64,000 nt of DNA from Sycon ciliatum (GCF_964019385.1 NC_088647.1:16490489-16554488); one strand, 5' to 3'; positions 39,001-51,372 are shown, counted from the first letter of the stretch. Notes: generated by a model from the sequence alone, not told the origin. Translations and numbers: made by a program.

Positions 39001-41809
39001 CGTCATCGAGTAATCTGAAGAGCGCGGCGACGGACTCGTCCAGCAAGCTAGCGTCCGGGTCGACGGCCTCCACACAGGCCGGACCGGACGGCGGTGCTGA
39101 AGCTGCTGAGGGTGGTGGGGGCGGCGGTGATGGTGGGGACGGGGCACCGGCGGCCAAGCTCCAGAATCAGTTCAACTTCTCGGAGAGGGCCAGCCTGACG
39201 TTCAACAACCCGCCGCGCGACCGTGGCACCATGACAACGCCACCCCCGCGCTGCACGTACTCATCGAGCGTCACGCAGTGGGAGATCTACGACGCGTACA
39301 CCGAGGAGCTGGAACGGCAGAAGCGCGAGAAGGAGGCCAAGGAGAAGAAGAAGGGCGGCCGCGACGAGACGGCAAAGCGTCGGGGAGATGACGAGCTGGG
39401 TATGACGTCATCGTCGATGGGACCGGAGGATTGCCGGCCGGTGGCCAGAGCGGCAAAGATCATCGAACGCATGATCAACCAGAACACGTATGATGGCATT
39501 GGGCAAGATTTCAAGTACTACGAGGACCCTCTGGACGATTCACGCAAACCCATCGGTACTCTGATGCCGCTGTGGAGATTCGCCTATGATGGTGCCAAGA
39601 AGATGACCGTCACCACCATCGCCAACAACGAGCGCTACCCGGACCTTTTTGCCGTCGGCTACGGGTCGTTCAGCTTCGAGAAGCCAGCCAAGTTCGGCCT
39701 GGTCTGCTTTCACACGCTGAAGAACCCGTCGTTTCCCGAGTACGTGTTCCGCCTGGGCAGCGGCATTATGTCTCTGGACATTCACCCGGAGCTGTGCCAC
39801 TTTGTGGCGGTGGGCCTGTATGACGGAAGCGTGGCCGTCCTGGACGTGCGTCGTCCGGCCAGCGAGCAGCCCGTATTCCAGTCAGCCGTCAAAGACAAGC
39901 ACATGGACCCCGTGTGGCAAGTACGCTGGCAGAAGGAGGACTCTGAGGAGCGTCTCAACTTCTTCAGCGTGTCGTCGGACGGCCACGTCGCCAGCTGGAC
40001 CATAATCCGCATACAGCTCGAGCGGCAGGAGATCGTCACCGTTCGCCTGCTCAACAAGCCGCAGCCAACGCCCAAGAAGGGTGCTGAAGTCGAGGTGTTC
40101 AACGACCTGGCGCGGGCGACTTGCTTCGACTTCAGCCCGGTCGTGGACAACATCTATCTGGTCGGCACTGAAGAAGGCATCGTCCACAAGTGCTCCAAGA
40201 CCTACAGCACCACGTTCCTGGACTCTTTTCAAGCCCACAGCAACGCCATCTACTCGATTCGCTGGAGCCCGTTCCAGCCACGCGTGTTTGCCACATGCAG
40301 TGCCGACTGGACACTGAAGCTCTGGGACGACGAGAATCTCTCTTCGCCGCTGTTCAAATTCGACTTCACTGACGCTGTGACCGACTTTGACTGGTCTCCG
40401 TTCTCAGCTACAGTGTTTGCTGTGTCCACTGAAGATGGAACTGTGAGTTGTGTACTGTGCACTAGGCTGTTTAGTGTAGGCTTCACTGCACGTAACATCT
40501 AAATGATCACAGTCCACTGCACAACATTGCGCGGATTCTCAGTTGAAGTACTTTGAAAAAATTGCGTTCATGGTGTGACGGCGTGTGCGACTGCAAAGCA
40601 GAGTGCTGCTCATTGAAATCCAATCTTGTAGGCCAGCATGTAGCGGCGCACGCCAGTCATTTCCAGACCTGGCTATCCCTGTGATTGGAGCAGTCAAATC
40701 TTTCGAATATTTAATTATGCGCACAATGATGTGGCCGAAAAGCAGTGTACATAACTGTGTATCATGGGCCGTGGATAGGGGGGGGGGGGGGAGGGTGGCG
40801 ATTATGCAATGATTGTGCCGCTACTATTATGCAGAAATACACTATACATGCTGTAGAATTCTGCAAGAAGTGCACCGATAGTGGCGCTGGTTAAGCACCC
40901 TGGTGAAGCATGCCAACTCTTTGGCCAGTTCTCTGTAGACCTATCAGCCGAAACTCAAAAGTTCGTCAGCGTGCTTCGACTGGAAACGCAGAGTGGCTGT
41001 GATTGCGCGGTATTTCTGTGCTTTGAAATCAAAACTTTCAAGGATTACGCGAGGTCAACGCGGAACTTGCGCCAGAATAAGAATGAACGGCGATTATGCA
41101 AAAAACTGCACGTCTGTGTAATAGCGTAATCTGCGGGACACAGGCCTGGGACAACTGGGCTGTGCACTGGTGCAGGCCATTACCTTCTTCATCTGATCTG
41201 ATTTCCGACTCTGCAGCATTCTACATGTACGTGCCCGCGTGCATACACACATACACACACACACACACACGCACACGCACACACACACACACACACGCAC
41301 ACACACGTACAAATCAAATGAATTTGGGGCTAGATCGCCTCACTCTCTCTCCAAGGAGGATGCTGGGTAAAATGTGGTCAGATGCACATAATTATATCAT
41401 TTTATCTGCTCCTTGTGCAGTGTTCGCGCAGTGGTATTGTAGAATTAAACCTCACAATGTTTACATTAGATGTACGTGAAGTGATGCAAGCACTCGCGAT
41501 GTGTATCGACCTGCTTCTGGCGCTCTGTCTCTTCTGTAGGTTCGCGTCTTTGACCTGAGCGTGGACAAGTACGACCCACTCTGTCAGCAGCTGGTCACGC
41601 AGAAGAAGAACATGCACCTGACCAGGGTCCGCTTCAACAAGGAGTTCCCCTTCTTGCTGGCTGGGGATGATCGCGGATACGTGCAGTCTCTGAAGCTGTC
41701 GCCAAACTTGCGCCAGGCCCTTGCGTCCAAGACCTACTCAACGGAGACTGAAGTCGCCAAGATGGACAAGCTCATCGCCTGGGTTCAAGAGCCAGCAGAG
41801 CACAAATAA
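39001..41809 (+). CDS. DNAI1: Dynein axonemal intermediate chain 1 homologue, copy A (5' end missing)
   Basis: Two exons: 39001-40442 (from the gap; donor ACT|GTGAGT) and 41540-41809 (acceptor TTCTGTAG). The phase-0 join reads DGT-VRVFDLSVDKYDP. The protein has the DNAI1 hallmark QFNFSERASLTFNN, then QWEIYDAYTEELERQK, IIERMINQNTYDGIGQDFKYY, and a WD-repeat propeller (LFAVGYGSFSFEKP, NFFSVSSDGHVASW, YLVGTEEGIVHKCSK, ADWTLKLWDDE). It ends LDKLIAW-like (MDKLIAWVQEPAEHK). It should scaffold the outer dynein arm of motile cilia. The N-terminal third falls in or before the gap. The 1,097-bp intron contains a (CA)n tract. Confidence 0.92.
41249..41307. repeat. (CA)n tract in the DNAI1-A intron
   Basis: The CA tract lies at the point where the duplicated copy at 59.2-61.3 kb stops matching. 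Confidence 0.85.
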
Positions 41810-43703
41810 CCATGCGAGGCGAGTGTCCGTTCTCAGATTGCCCCTGGAAAAGCAGGTCAGTAGATTCGTCACAGACTGTGCGGTGCTCCGTGTTTGCTGG
41901 GGTTTCTGCGACTGTTGGCCGTGGCCATTTCCCCAGGCCCTGGTATTGATTGAGAGGATCGCTTTGAGCAATTGTTGGAGAGCTATGGACGACAGGTTAC
42001 TATCAAGTCAAAACTCTTATCTAGGAGTGGAACTGGCCAAGGGAGCATTCACCGGCTTCAACCATGCCTTTGCCACACTTCTGCTACATTGAACATTTGG
42101 AAATAGTGAGTTCCTTGTTAGGCTCGTGACTATGATGATATGTTTTTCAATTTTACTTGAGCAATTATTTTGATTGTATATTGCAGACACGCATGTGTAT
42201 ATACATAATTATAGTCTGGATAAAGATATCACTACATTTGCAGTACCCAGTCATTCTGGATTTGAATTGGAATGAACACTAGGAAGGCTGCATAATAGCA
42301 TAGAGTCAAGTGTACATATCTGTACCCAAGCATGCTTGGGCAGTGTCCCCACGCATGGACTTCCTGGGACAGGCCTCCGAAGTACATACGTGTGTGACTG
42401 TCTGTATGCATGTCATTTTGATTTGATCTAGTAATGGTGTGCTCTAGACTCATCCGTGACTTCTGCCAGCAAACTGAGATATGCCGTGGTGTTGCTTGCT
42501 AACTACTCGGTGTGTGTGTTCAAGTCGAAGAGGCGGATGTACTCATCGTCATAAACTGGGTGGTGTCGCAAGAGGTCGGTGTTGCTGGCATGCCTCACTG
42601 GCACAGGCTCCACTTTGGAGCCCCTTCTGTCCCCAATGTTGTGCTTTCGTTGCTATTTTCAGTAAAAATTATACAGTTATACAGTATGGAGAGCGAAATC
42701 CTCCGGTTCGATAGAGTGCTCAATGCAGAAGCAGTAACACACGAGTCACAGAGTACCACGCGCCTGGTTTGTTGTACAACAAAACAACCCAGACGCGTGG
42801 TATTCTGTGACTCGTGTAATTATACAGTATGAGCAAGTTGCAAGGGTTTGAATATTATTGTTACTTTAGAACTTCTGCCAGTGCCAGATGGTGTAACTAA
42901 TTTTAGAACTGTAAGAAGATGGGTTGGAACTCCCCAGGATGTATACTACTAGTAGTATTTGAAGCAAAAGCATCTACTGTGTGGCTGGGTTTGAGTCAAA
43001 AGATGTGGACTTCTATCCCTGAGCACCTTGGGAAGAGATTCGGAACATTTGAGGTGCGTGTTGACTGTCATATTCCCCAGAATATAAATTGCACCTTTTC
43101 ACGCGCTTTTTAAAGGGCAAAGAAGGGGAGAGCCTATCAAATGTGACATGATCCTACCTATGTTGCTACAGCATATTCAAACAATAATTATGGATCAGAT
43201 CTGAAAATGGCAGTGTGATTTATAATCGAGTGCGACTTATGACCGGCGAAATAGGGTATAATATTATGCTTCCTGATTTCAAATCAAGTAGCTTTCCTCT
43301 GGAAGAAGATCAATTATACAGGAGTACGGGAAGGCAATTGTATATTGGTGAGGGTGGGAGGAAGAGAGGAAGGGGGGGGGGGGTATATTGAGACTAGACT
43401 CTTTTGCTACCGTATCCGAAACTGCCCATTGCGGCAGAGTTCATCCACGCTAAACTCTATGCTAGTTATAACAAGAAGAGAGCCTGATCGAGCCCGTCGC
43501 AAACTGCGCGAGGCGATTGAGATTCGTGATGCCAAGCCCCATGTGAACATAAGCACCGGATGGGATTTGTTGTGAATTTTCTCAGCTTCCCCTGCTGCTA
43601 CTTCAATATCACTGAATAATTATAATATGAGGCGGGTCACTCAAATCCATTCTGTTCCTGATGCCTCGTCGCGTCCCTGGTGGTAACAGTTTGGCATGGA
43701 AGT
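41810..43703. other. Downstream of DNAI1-A: untranslated and intergenic sequence
   Basis: No second gene was recognised. It includes a short hairpin (42735-42818) and a poly-G run at 43372-43382. Confidence 0.5.
42735..42818. repeat. Hairpin with about 40-bp arms
   Basis: 42735-42775 and 42776-42818 are imperfect complements (CACGAGTCACAGAGTACCACG against CGTGGTATTCTGTGACTCGTG). TTATACAGTAT words lie outside both ends. Confidence 0.75.
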
Positions 43704-43707
43704 TTAA

Positions 43708-46589
43708 GGTGGGACACCACCATTCGCGGCCCATATCAGACCGCATACAATTGAAATAGGCATATCATGAAAACGGATTGGCAGATTGCCTTCAAATTTT
43801 CTATGTTCAATCACTATATACTGCTCCACAATGTAGGCACCAAAGAGAGAATTTACAGGTCATCCAAGTAATGATTGATGGGCTACACAAATTCTTTACG
43901 GGTGCGCACAAACAGCAATTTTTTTGGACAACTTTGCAGCAAGATGTATCAACACAGACAGTTCCAAAATGCAGCAAAACCCAGTCCATATGCCTATGCA
44001 GGGAATGAACTACAATGAGCTCTATCTGACAGGTATTACTACCCCAAATGCAGAGACAAAACAGGACGAGCGCAAAACGCGTAAAATAGAAGGCACTGTG
44101 GGAGCTCAAAATCCAATGTAAAAGGTCCTATGATCACCATTGTAGTTCAATCCCTGCGCAACAAGTCACTGATTCCAAAAATGTATGGGTTGATAGGTCT
44201 AAAATAAACACACTAGCCGCAATCATGTCCAAGAAGGCAGAAAAAGGCCAAAAAGCACAAACATTTAGGTGTCTTTTTCATAGATTCTAAGACTATTGTT
44301 CCAACTAAAACCCACCAGCCTCGTATGTGACACCCTCAGCTTCCACAATCTGCTCCTCAATTCCCTTCCTGCACCTCCTCCTTTGTTTTCTTCGCTGTTT
44401 TTCCTCCTGCTTCATCTTCTTCTCAGCCTTGGCCACTCTAATACTATCCTCCAACATGAGCTGGCGTTCTGCAAAAAAGCCAGGTGCGGTTGCAGAGAGG
44501 GATATGGCCCGACTTCCACTTCTCATACTCGTCAGCTGTGACTTCACTATGCGCCTGGCGAGCTTACCACAAGCTGAAACCATGGCAGTACTTGGAAGCT
44601 AGATGCACGTCAAGGACCTTCCCGACTTGCCAGTCAATTGCCGTAAACGCACCGTGTAGGGAGGAAAACCCGCGCTTCATTCACGTACCATCATAGGTGA
44701 CAGCAGTTATATGCTTAGGCCTGTCCATTGTCTTGTTCATCTGCTGCTTCGTTCATGCTGATTTGCGCAACTGACCTTGCTGCCTTGCACAATGCTCGCT
44801 GGTGCCGCTGGAATGCAGATAGCTGAACAGGTAGGGCAAATTCATGAGGCCGCAAAAATTTGCCAGCCAACATGGCCAATTCCCAGAGTGCGCGATGCCA
44901 GAACACTGCGGCGATTGCAATCATAAAACCGTCCTGACTTCTCCACCACTGGCAGGCTGGTGCCTGCTGAACACTGGCTCTTCATTGCAGCATGTGATTC
45001 TGACAGTGGATGCAAGGCCAGAACGTGCAGTTTCAGCAATGGTCAGCTCACCTCCACAGTATTTATACGAGCAAGCAGAGAAAATCAAATTTCGTAAACA
45101 ATTTAAGTCCAGTGGCGTCTGAATCACAACTTTCAGCGATTGGGCCATGAAAGTCCTCAGAGAACGAGGAATCACTCGAGGGAGCAACTGTCTGAGTTCG
45201 AGGCCAGCGCACATCCATCAAAGCTCTCCTCCGAATCCGACTCACTAGATATCCTTAGCTAAAAAAACGCTAACGTAAACGCAAACCTTTCCGTACTTCG
45301 GATCGTTCAAGCTGACTTTTCCCTTAGCACAAAGTACGTTATAGTTGAGACGAAGTAGTCGTGACAACCATGGCGATATGAATTTTCGTGGAAACAGATG
45401 CGGGAAATTCAAAATTTTGAACCAGGGATTAGTTTGCTGTCGTTCCGAAAGAATACCTTGGCGAGGTCTTTTACTCTGGAATAGCAAAAGCACGGCGAAC
45501 ATGAGTTTTCGCTGTTCCCAGGTCCTTGGAAACCCTTTCCTAAACGCAGCACCGAAGACTGTAAGGGTTCTCCAGCTCCAGCACGTCTGGGAGAGGCCGA
45601 TGAATTTCTTCCTCAGGAGTGCCGCGGAACTGGTCCTTTGTTTCCCAGATGGGATAGAGGGAGAACGGCACGAAGCAGAGGACGCAGAAATTGTCAACTG
45701 AAAGGCAAAACTCGCCCAAAAGCTAAATGTCACAAGAGGAAGCAATCTTGACTCTCGATCTCATCTCGATCTGCACGTCGACGTGCTTTTTATCTCCCGC
45801 CAGTTACAAAACAATGCGAGTTTTTGCATTTTTTGCAGAATTTCCATAACGAACGTCGGCCCGTTATTTTGAGCTCTGTAACGTTTTTCCGTTATCCGAT
45901 AACGTCTTTTGTCACGGCTGGGAGTGAGTACCGTAAAAGTTAGCGTTATCGTACTTTTGCTAAGGATGTCTACTATCGCTCAGTTGAATCCATAAATTTT
46001 TATTATGATCACTGTATTCTTATTTTTGGAACGCCATCGTACAACTTGCGCTTCGAGGCGGACTCTGGCACTGCTTCAGCTTCATAAACTCCCTCAGCAG
46101 CTTCCTGGACAGGTGCAGTGAGAATCTTCTCTTTGCAGGACGCTTGCACGACCTGCTCTTCTTGTTCCCCATTGTGCACATGGTGCATCGCGCTCGATCG
46201 AAACTGCAAGAGCAAAGAAGTCCTTTGGGAAAGAATTTTTGCACTTTTTTTGCACGTGGCACGGGTCACTGCTGCCATGGCAACAAAATTTGGAAGTAAA
46301 AGCGCTTCAAAACGCTCCCAAACTCCACGGCCACAATCTTGACAGCTCTTTTTGTGCACGAGCATCGCGATGTGTACAAAAATTTTCAACTTTTTAGTGT
46401 ACGAACATCGATGTGTACAAATTTTTCAAATGTTTTCAAATTTCAAACGGTCATATGACTGCAACGGTTGGTCCGAATCGCTTCAAATTTGGAATACTGA
46501 CACTTCAGGGCATATGCTTTGATTTCCAATAGCAAAAAGGTGACAAATCGAAAGTTGATTTTTTGACCCCTGGAAGGTGGTGTCCCACC
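43708..46589 (-). mobile_element. TTAA-flanked DNA transposon, Kolobok/Mutator-like, with decayed transposase
   Basis: Ends GGTGGGACACCACC and complement are bordered by TTAA (43704-43707 and 46590-46593). Minus-strand frames, broken by several stops, spell transposase-like blocks: HITAVTYDGT then MKRGFSSLHGAFTAIDWQVG, GKVLDVHLASKYC and ADEYEKWKSGH (about 44.72-44.49 kb). DGTW-x-[KR]RG and GKVLDV-x-SK-x-C blocks characterise a Mutator/Kolobok-like transposase group. An N-terminal segment (PRAKKVQKFFPKG) lies at about 46.26 kb. A smaller element (45247-45971) sits inside and splits the gene. Confidence 0.7.
45247..45971. mobile_element. Inverted-repeat element, GATATCCTTAGC family, copy 2
   Basis: Ends AGATATCCTTAGC and the complement of AGACATCCTTAGC have ACT on both sides (45244-45246 and 45972-45974). 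Its right third matches 10.82-11.11 kb. A 166-codon minus-strand frame (45745-45245) runs through it but shows no motif. Confidence 0.75.
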
Positions 46590-46689
46590 TTAACCTCATA
46601 GTGCATTGACACATGGGGCTCCGTGCTCCCCTCCTGTGCTAGAATTAACACCATAATTATTTGGCATGTACCCTCACTTCGTAGAGCAC

Positions 46690-46960
46690 AACGGCGCGCT
46701 CTTCTTCTCCGTGATGTGCACAGTTGCACCTTTCTCTCCCCCCCCCTCTGTATAGAGGTGACATAACTCGCATCATTTTATTTTTTGGCGCTGCACTCTG
46801 CGTAACGCCATTCACAGAGCACAATGCGCGCTACCTTCTGCTGCTTCTCCTCCGTGATGTGCTAGTTGCGCCTTTTCTCTCTCTCTGTCCCCCCCCCCTT
46901 CTGCATACTAGGTGACATAATTCGCATCTTTTTTGGCGCTACACTCTGCGTATATACTGC
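46690..46960. repeat. Partial direct repeat, period about 155 bp
   Basis: TCCGTGATGTGC, C-rich tract, AGGTGACATAA, TCGCATC, TTTTTTGGCGCT and CACTCTGCGTA occur in the same order twice (about 46.71-46.80 and 46.85-46.96 kb). This is probably a local duplication. Confidence 0.7.
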
Positions 46961-46990
46961 TCTTGTGTGGCTTCCACAGTATTCATTGTT

Positions 46991-47025
46991 ATTACCTGAC
47001 GATGGCCAAGTGCCGAAACGTTGTA
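46991..47025 (+). ncRNA. Weak hammerhead-like core
   Basis: CTGACGA, a GGC/GCC stem and GAAAC occur with hammerhead spacing (position 7 is variable in the consensus), then GTTGTA. Stem I pairing is poor. It could be a decayed ribozyme from a Penelope-like element. Confidence 0.25.
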
Positions 47026-47233
47026 AAAATAGCGGAACTGGTTCGGATGTGATGTGCAGCGCTATGGGAATGGGTGTGTCCACCCGAATTCTTTTAACAG
47101 ATGAAGCTGCAGGAAGCCTCAGCCCTTCTTCAAACTAGTTATAACAGTTATGACATGGTACCTCCACAGTCCTGGATCTGTTCACACAAACACCCAAGTC
47201 AGCCGGTCATCAGTGATTTCGATTACAGTACTA

Positions 47234-47633
47234 CAGTAAGATCGGGCGCCGAAGAACACCTCGCCGAAGAACACCCAGGCTGGAAAACCGGCAAAATTTA
47301 AGAACAGTCCAGGCTAGAATTATCAGATTTAAGAACACTTTTAAAATTTGGAACATTGTACATGTATGGGAGGTGAGTACATGTCATGTACACGTGTAAA
47401 CAGTAACTGCTACATGTACAGTCATTCCCATTTACGACACCCACTAGTTTAGAAGTACTACATTGCACTACATGTACATGTGCATGTACATGTACATGTA
47501 CATTACAAACGTCATGACGTCACTCGACTCGCCGCGCGCGTGTGAATAAGAACGGTCTGGCTAGAATCAAAAAATTAAGAACTTTCCTAGGCTGCGCTCG
47601 AGCCCCTGCGTTCTTCGGCGCCCGATCTTACTG
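47234..47633. mobile_element. TA-flanked MITE with CAGTAAGATCGGGCGCCGAA ends
   Basis: 400 bp with 20-bp-plus inverted ends and TA at 47232-47233 and 47634-47635. The interior contains ACATGTACATGTAC repeats and no gene. Confidence 0.85.
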
Positions 47634-48442
47634 TAGCCCATTCAGGAAAAAATGGCCTTCTAGCTTTTGACCATAAATGGGTCAAATGTTGAGTTTTTTT
47701 AGAATGTTTGTCTGCAATCCCCTGTGGAATCCTCTTCCAAATGCATGTACATGTATGTTTCTGAAGTCTATTAATTTTGTCCAAAAAGCAAGCCATAACA
47801 AGAATAGGATTTCGGCCAGGTTTTGCCTCAAAAGCACTGAATTTGGAAAACCATCAAAGTCCAGGCCGTTTGACCTGCCTGCAACAGTGTATTGTGCGGT
47901 TCGAACTCCAGTTCAGGTACCCTTTTGAATTTTGGACCCTTTTTTCAAATTTCGCAGCACTGCAGTGCACTGTGTGTGATAAAATCATGAAAAATTGCCA
48001 AATACGGGAACTCGGAAGAGCCAGTGTCCATGTTTTATATTTTTCACGAATGGACTATAGCATCTGATCATTTTCACGTTGTTCCATTTTGTCACATACA
48101 TGTACATGTACACTCCAAAGTACTGGTTAGCCGAAGCTACATTTGAAATGTGAAAAGTTAGACGTGGCATGCTGGTGTACAATGTACAACAGGAGTGTAA
48201 ATATTAATAATATCAAAATGAACAACTTTCTATGAGACAAACAAATATTCTGGAAGGAAAAAGTACAGACTTGTCAAGTTATACATAAGCAGTCAGAACC
48301 GTTGATGAAACATTTACATACGGATAAAATAATAATTACTTGTATCGTCAAAAGAGTGGAGAAAAGAAGAAAGAAAGGAACAGGACGGTGAGACTAGAGG
48401 TAAAAATAGTATACCGTGTTATATTGTTTGCAAAGTGAAGGC
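47634..48442. other. Unassigned intergenic sequence
   Basis: AT-rich, with scattered TACATGTACATG words. No coding frame or repeat boundary was recognised. Confidence 0.4.
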
Positions 48443-48514
48443 TGTGTAGTGTAACTATGTAGTGTAACTATGTAGTGTAACTATGTAGTGTAGATATGTA
48501 GTGTAGATATGTAG
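48443..48514. repeat. 15-bp tandem repeat, about 5 copies
   Basis: The unit TGTAGTGTAACTATG is repeated with later units reading TGTAGTGTAGATATG. Confidence 0.9.
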
Positions 48515-48847
48515 CTTGTAACGTCTTCAAATGAGTGAGACCATAAACACATTTACGTGACAAAAGAAAGAAATGTTTATCAGCACACACACACATGTGC
48601 ACAATCAGCATTATCAGTGAGGTGATAAGCCACAGAAGAATTCTGCTTCCGATCAACGGCACGAACACCAACCCGTGAATTAGATGTACGATTCGACTCA
48701 TCAGGTGTTTTCGCACTCCAACACACACTCCCACACATACATACGTACATCAGGGGCGTGCTGATTGTAATGACACTCTGTGTGTGAGTGGCATAGGGTA
48801 GTTGATGTGTGGTTTTGCTCCAACACGTCCCTTTGCTACTCTACACC

Positions 48848-50632
48848 TTATTTGTCGAATATTGTAACTGACTCGCCGGTGTTGTTGAGACGGAAATACG
48901 GATGCCACTTTCCTTCACCGCTAGCGTGGTCAGAGGGTAGGCTGAGGATCTTCACTCGTTCCATGCCTCGGAACAACACCTCGATCCTCTGACGATCTAC
49001 ATCGATAGTCAAACACACTTCGCAATCCTTGCGTGGTAAAACGAGGTCAGACGACTTGTCATGCGCATGCTGTTGACAATGGTCATCGCACCACCACCAT
49101 CCTTGCACCGCATTGCACGTCTCTGCTTCTCTGACTGTAACACTGTCCTTCAGCTTTGCTACACCCATGAAGATGTTGTGATGATCTTCCCAGTTGGTCT
49201 TGAAAAACCAGCATGCTCTGCCCGATGAATATCCTTTAGTACATACAGCGGTTGCACAGTCGGTATTAGTAGCGGTGACAGTGCAGCTGTCCTCAGACAA
49301 TGATAGTGATGTTGAGAGTAAATCACGGTTGAATTTATCGAAGTAATGACCCACAAACCAGGCGATCTTCTTCTTTTCAGCTGATGATACATGTATAGGA
49401 TAACCACCATGGACATGGAACATTTCAGTCTCGCATACCGGTTTACCGTTGTCGCTCCAGTTCATTGTCAACTGCATTTCCTGCACATGATCATCAGGGT
49501 GTATCACGCTTACATGGACATCATCCGGGACGCTATCAACGTGAAGTGGTCGATTGTCAAAGCCCCGAAGTGGAAATTGGAGGATATACATATCTGCCTC
49601 CGGTGTTGACTTCTTCTTAAGCATATAAGGCACCATCCTCTCCACGTCCACTCTAGTTGAGAACACAGTTGTTTGTGACTTTACAGTCTTGACAGCATTC
49701 TCCACTGCTTCATCATCAATGGTCACACCTAGCTTTCCAGTGATATGAATCATTGGTGTGTCCAGGTCTTCTGATGTCATGCTACTCGTAGCGTCCAGAA
49801 TACTGCTGTGAAGCGATAAGACATGCTGGTCCATTGTTGATACTGTGTCTCTGGAGGAAGCATCAGAACAGCCTTCAGCAAGGCGATCACCAAGCACCTG
49901 GATGGTGTCAATTGTCTGGCGCTTTGAATTCAGGCGGCTTTGCTCAGACTCCAAGTGTATCCGTTTTTTCCACCTGATCTGGTCGATCTCATCCTTCACA
50001 CGTTGCTTGTCTTTCTCCAAGGCTTTGATCAGATCGTTGTAAAACGTCTCCACTTTCTTAGATGCATCAGTGGCCTGCTCGTCAACTTGATCCACTGCAG
50101 CACTGAGGTCTGTTAGTCTGTCGTCCAAGCCGGCCAGGTCAGACAAGCCTGGAACACTGCTGATTTCCTTTACGGCTCGGAGAATTTCTTGCCTCTGCTT
50201 CTGGACAACATCCGTAGCAGGAACCATTCTATGTCCGTCGCGCATGTGCGCAGCACAACACATCCCGCATACAAGAGCACTACAGGTTTCACAATACAGC
50301 GACAACACCTGGCCAGCGTGAGCGGGACATTTAGCCTGCACGTGGTCTGAAAGCGGGTTCGACCCACCTTCGGTAGAGGTGTTGGCGGTGTACAAAGTAC
50401 CAGCGGAAGGTGGCAATGTTTGCCACGCTGGGTGGTGAGCGCTCCCCGCAGCAGCTCCGCCATCGGTCAATTTTGTTACTTTCCTGCACAAAACACAATG
50501 AATGCTGGCCGTCTGCGGATTGACGCTGTCCTTCAGGCATCCCTCACATAGGACGTGCAGGCAACGAAGCAAACGTCCAGTGTCTGGCTTTTCAGTTTCG
50601 CACTGGACACACGCGCTAGAAGACCTGAACAT
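48848..50632 (-). CDS. TRIM-like protein: RING, B-box, coiled coil, SPRY-like C-terminus
   Basis: From the ATG at 50632 the protein has 594 residues. An N-terminal RING (CVQCETEKPDTG, CLHVLCEGCL, CVLCRKV) suggests E3 ubiquitin ligase activity. A B-box type 2 follows at about residues 103-140 (CPAHAGQVLSLYCETC, CGMCCAAHMRDGHRMVP), then about 150 residues of coiled coil (KKVETFYNDLIKALEKDKQR). The C-terminal half includes a B30.2/SPRY-like region (ACWFFKTNWEDHHNIFMGVA, CLTIDVDRQRIEVLFRGMER, WHPYFRLNN). The frame continues 105 codons upstream, but the extension is Ser/Arg-rich and lacks conserved features, so 50632 is preferred. It is intronless. The gene lies between the two DNAI1 genes on the opposite strand. 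Confidence 0.85.
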   Translation of the reverse strand: MFRSSSACVQCETEKPDTGRLLRCLHVLCEGCLKDSVNPQTASIHCVLCRKVTKLTDGGAAAGSAHHPAWQTLPPSAGTLYTANTSTEGGSNPLSDHVQAKCPAHAGQVLSLYCETCSALVCGMCCAAHMRDGHRMVPATDVVQKQRQEILRAVKEISSVPGLSDLAGLDDRLTDLSAAVDQVDEQATDASKKVETFYNDLIKALEKDKQRVKDEIDQIRWKKRIHLESEQSRLNSKRQTIDTIQVLGDRLAEGCSDASSRDTVSTMDQHVLSLHSSILDATSSMTSEDLDTPMIHITGKLGVTIDDEAVENAVKTVKSQTTVFSTRVDVERMVPYMLKKKSTPEADMYILQFPLRGFDNRPLHVDSVPDDVHVSVIHPDDHVQEMQLTMNWSDNGKPVCETEMFHVHGGYPIHVSSAEKKKIAWFVGHYFDKFNRDLLSTSLSLSEDSCTVTATNTDCATAVCTKGYSSGRACWFFKTNWEDHHNIFMGVAKLKDSVTVREAETCNAVQGWWWCDDHCQQHAHDKSSDLVLPRKDCEVCLTIDVDRQRIEVLFRGMERVKILSLPSDHASGEGKWHPYFRLNNTGESVTIFDK

Positions 50633-51372
50633 TGCGAACGCTGGGGAGAAAGAAAGAAAGCAAAGGTTGCGCTTCAACAGTTCCAGTGCGATGTGAAGAT
50701 TAGAAACCTTTTCCGCGTCTATATTTCGATGCCTGAGCCGAGCGATAGAAAGACTGAGACCCACCGTACCTGTATGGAACAGTGTAGATCTACTGGAATG
50801 TTTCGAGGTCGCCCATGAGTGTATGGCTATGTCTATGTGACTCTGATTGTGAGGCTGTTTCTGCGATGGACAGGACTGCAGCAATGTTGAAGGGGATGTC
50901 CCTCCACGTCTCCTCGGATCAAGGCGTGGACTTAGGTGGATGTACATAATTGTATGGTTGTAGCAAAGCTTGGCGTTCTCGTATCCCAGGTGATGTCAAC
51001 TACATGACATTTTGTGTCTGTCTTTGGAGTGATGCCAGCGTAGATCTACGTGTCAGAATGTCAGCCACGTATCTATGGTGAGGAGGAGCTGGTTTGGTTG
51101 TCATTGGTGATGATGGGTCCACAATATTATTATTACTCAAATCTGTGGACAGCAACTGTTTCGCTCTGTTAGAGCTAGCTCCTCAGCACAGCTCAGAGCA
51201 CCGAAGCGCAGCTCTTCGCAATGAAATACGTTTCCGTGAAGCAAAGCATTTTTATAAAGAGCTGCAAACCCCGCCAAGAGTGCTCGAAATGCTCCAAGAG
51301 CAGTGAGCAATATATTATTACTATTACTAGAATGTGGGCAGGTTCTTCAAAGCTGGAGACTGGAAATAGGTT
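50633..51372. other. Upstream region of the TRIM-like gene
   Basis: Includes the likely 5' untranslated region. No other gene or repeat family was recognised. Confidence 0.4.

Noticed and set aside
38668..39157. Frames spanning the N run
   Set aside because: They bridge unknown bases. The part after 39000 in the true frame belongs to DNAI1-A; the rest is SINE or the wrong frame.
39271..40498. Minus-strand and shifted frames overlapping the DNAI1 genes
   Set aside because: They mirror GC-rich codons of the real exon and lack domains.
45245..45745. 166-codon minus-strand frame as a transposase gene
   Set aside because: No recognisable motif, and another frame of the same stretch looks equally protein-like; coding status is undecided, so it is not listed as a gene.
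48443..48514. CRISPR-like array
   Set aside because: The 15-bp units are contiguous without spacers and the genome is eukaryotic.
48685..48720. Hammerhead from CTGATGAGTCGAA on the minus strand
   Set aside because: No GAAA core at the right distance and no stem I.
50633..50947. Upstream 105-codon extension of the TRIM-like protein
   Set aside because: In-frame but low-complexity and before the conserved RING; the ATG at 50632 is the better start.
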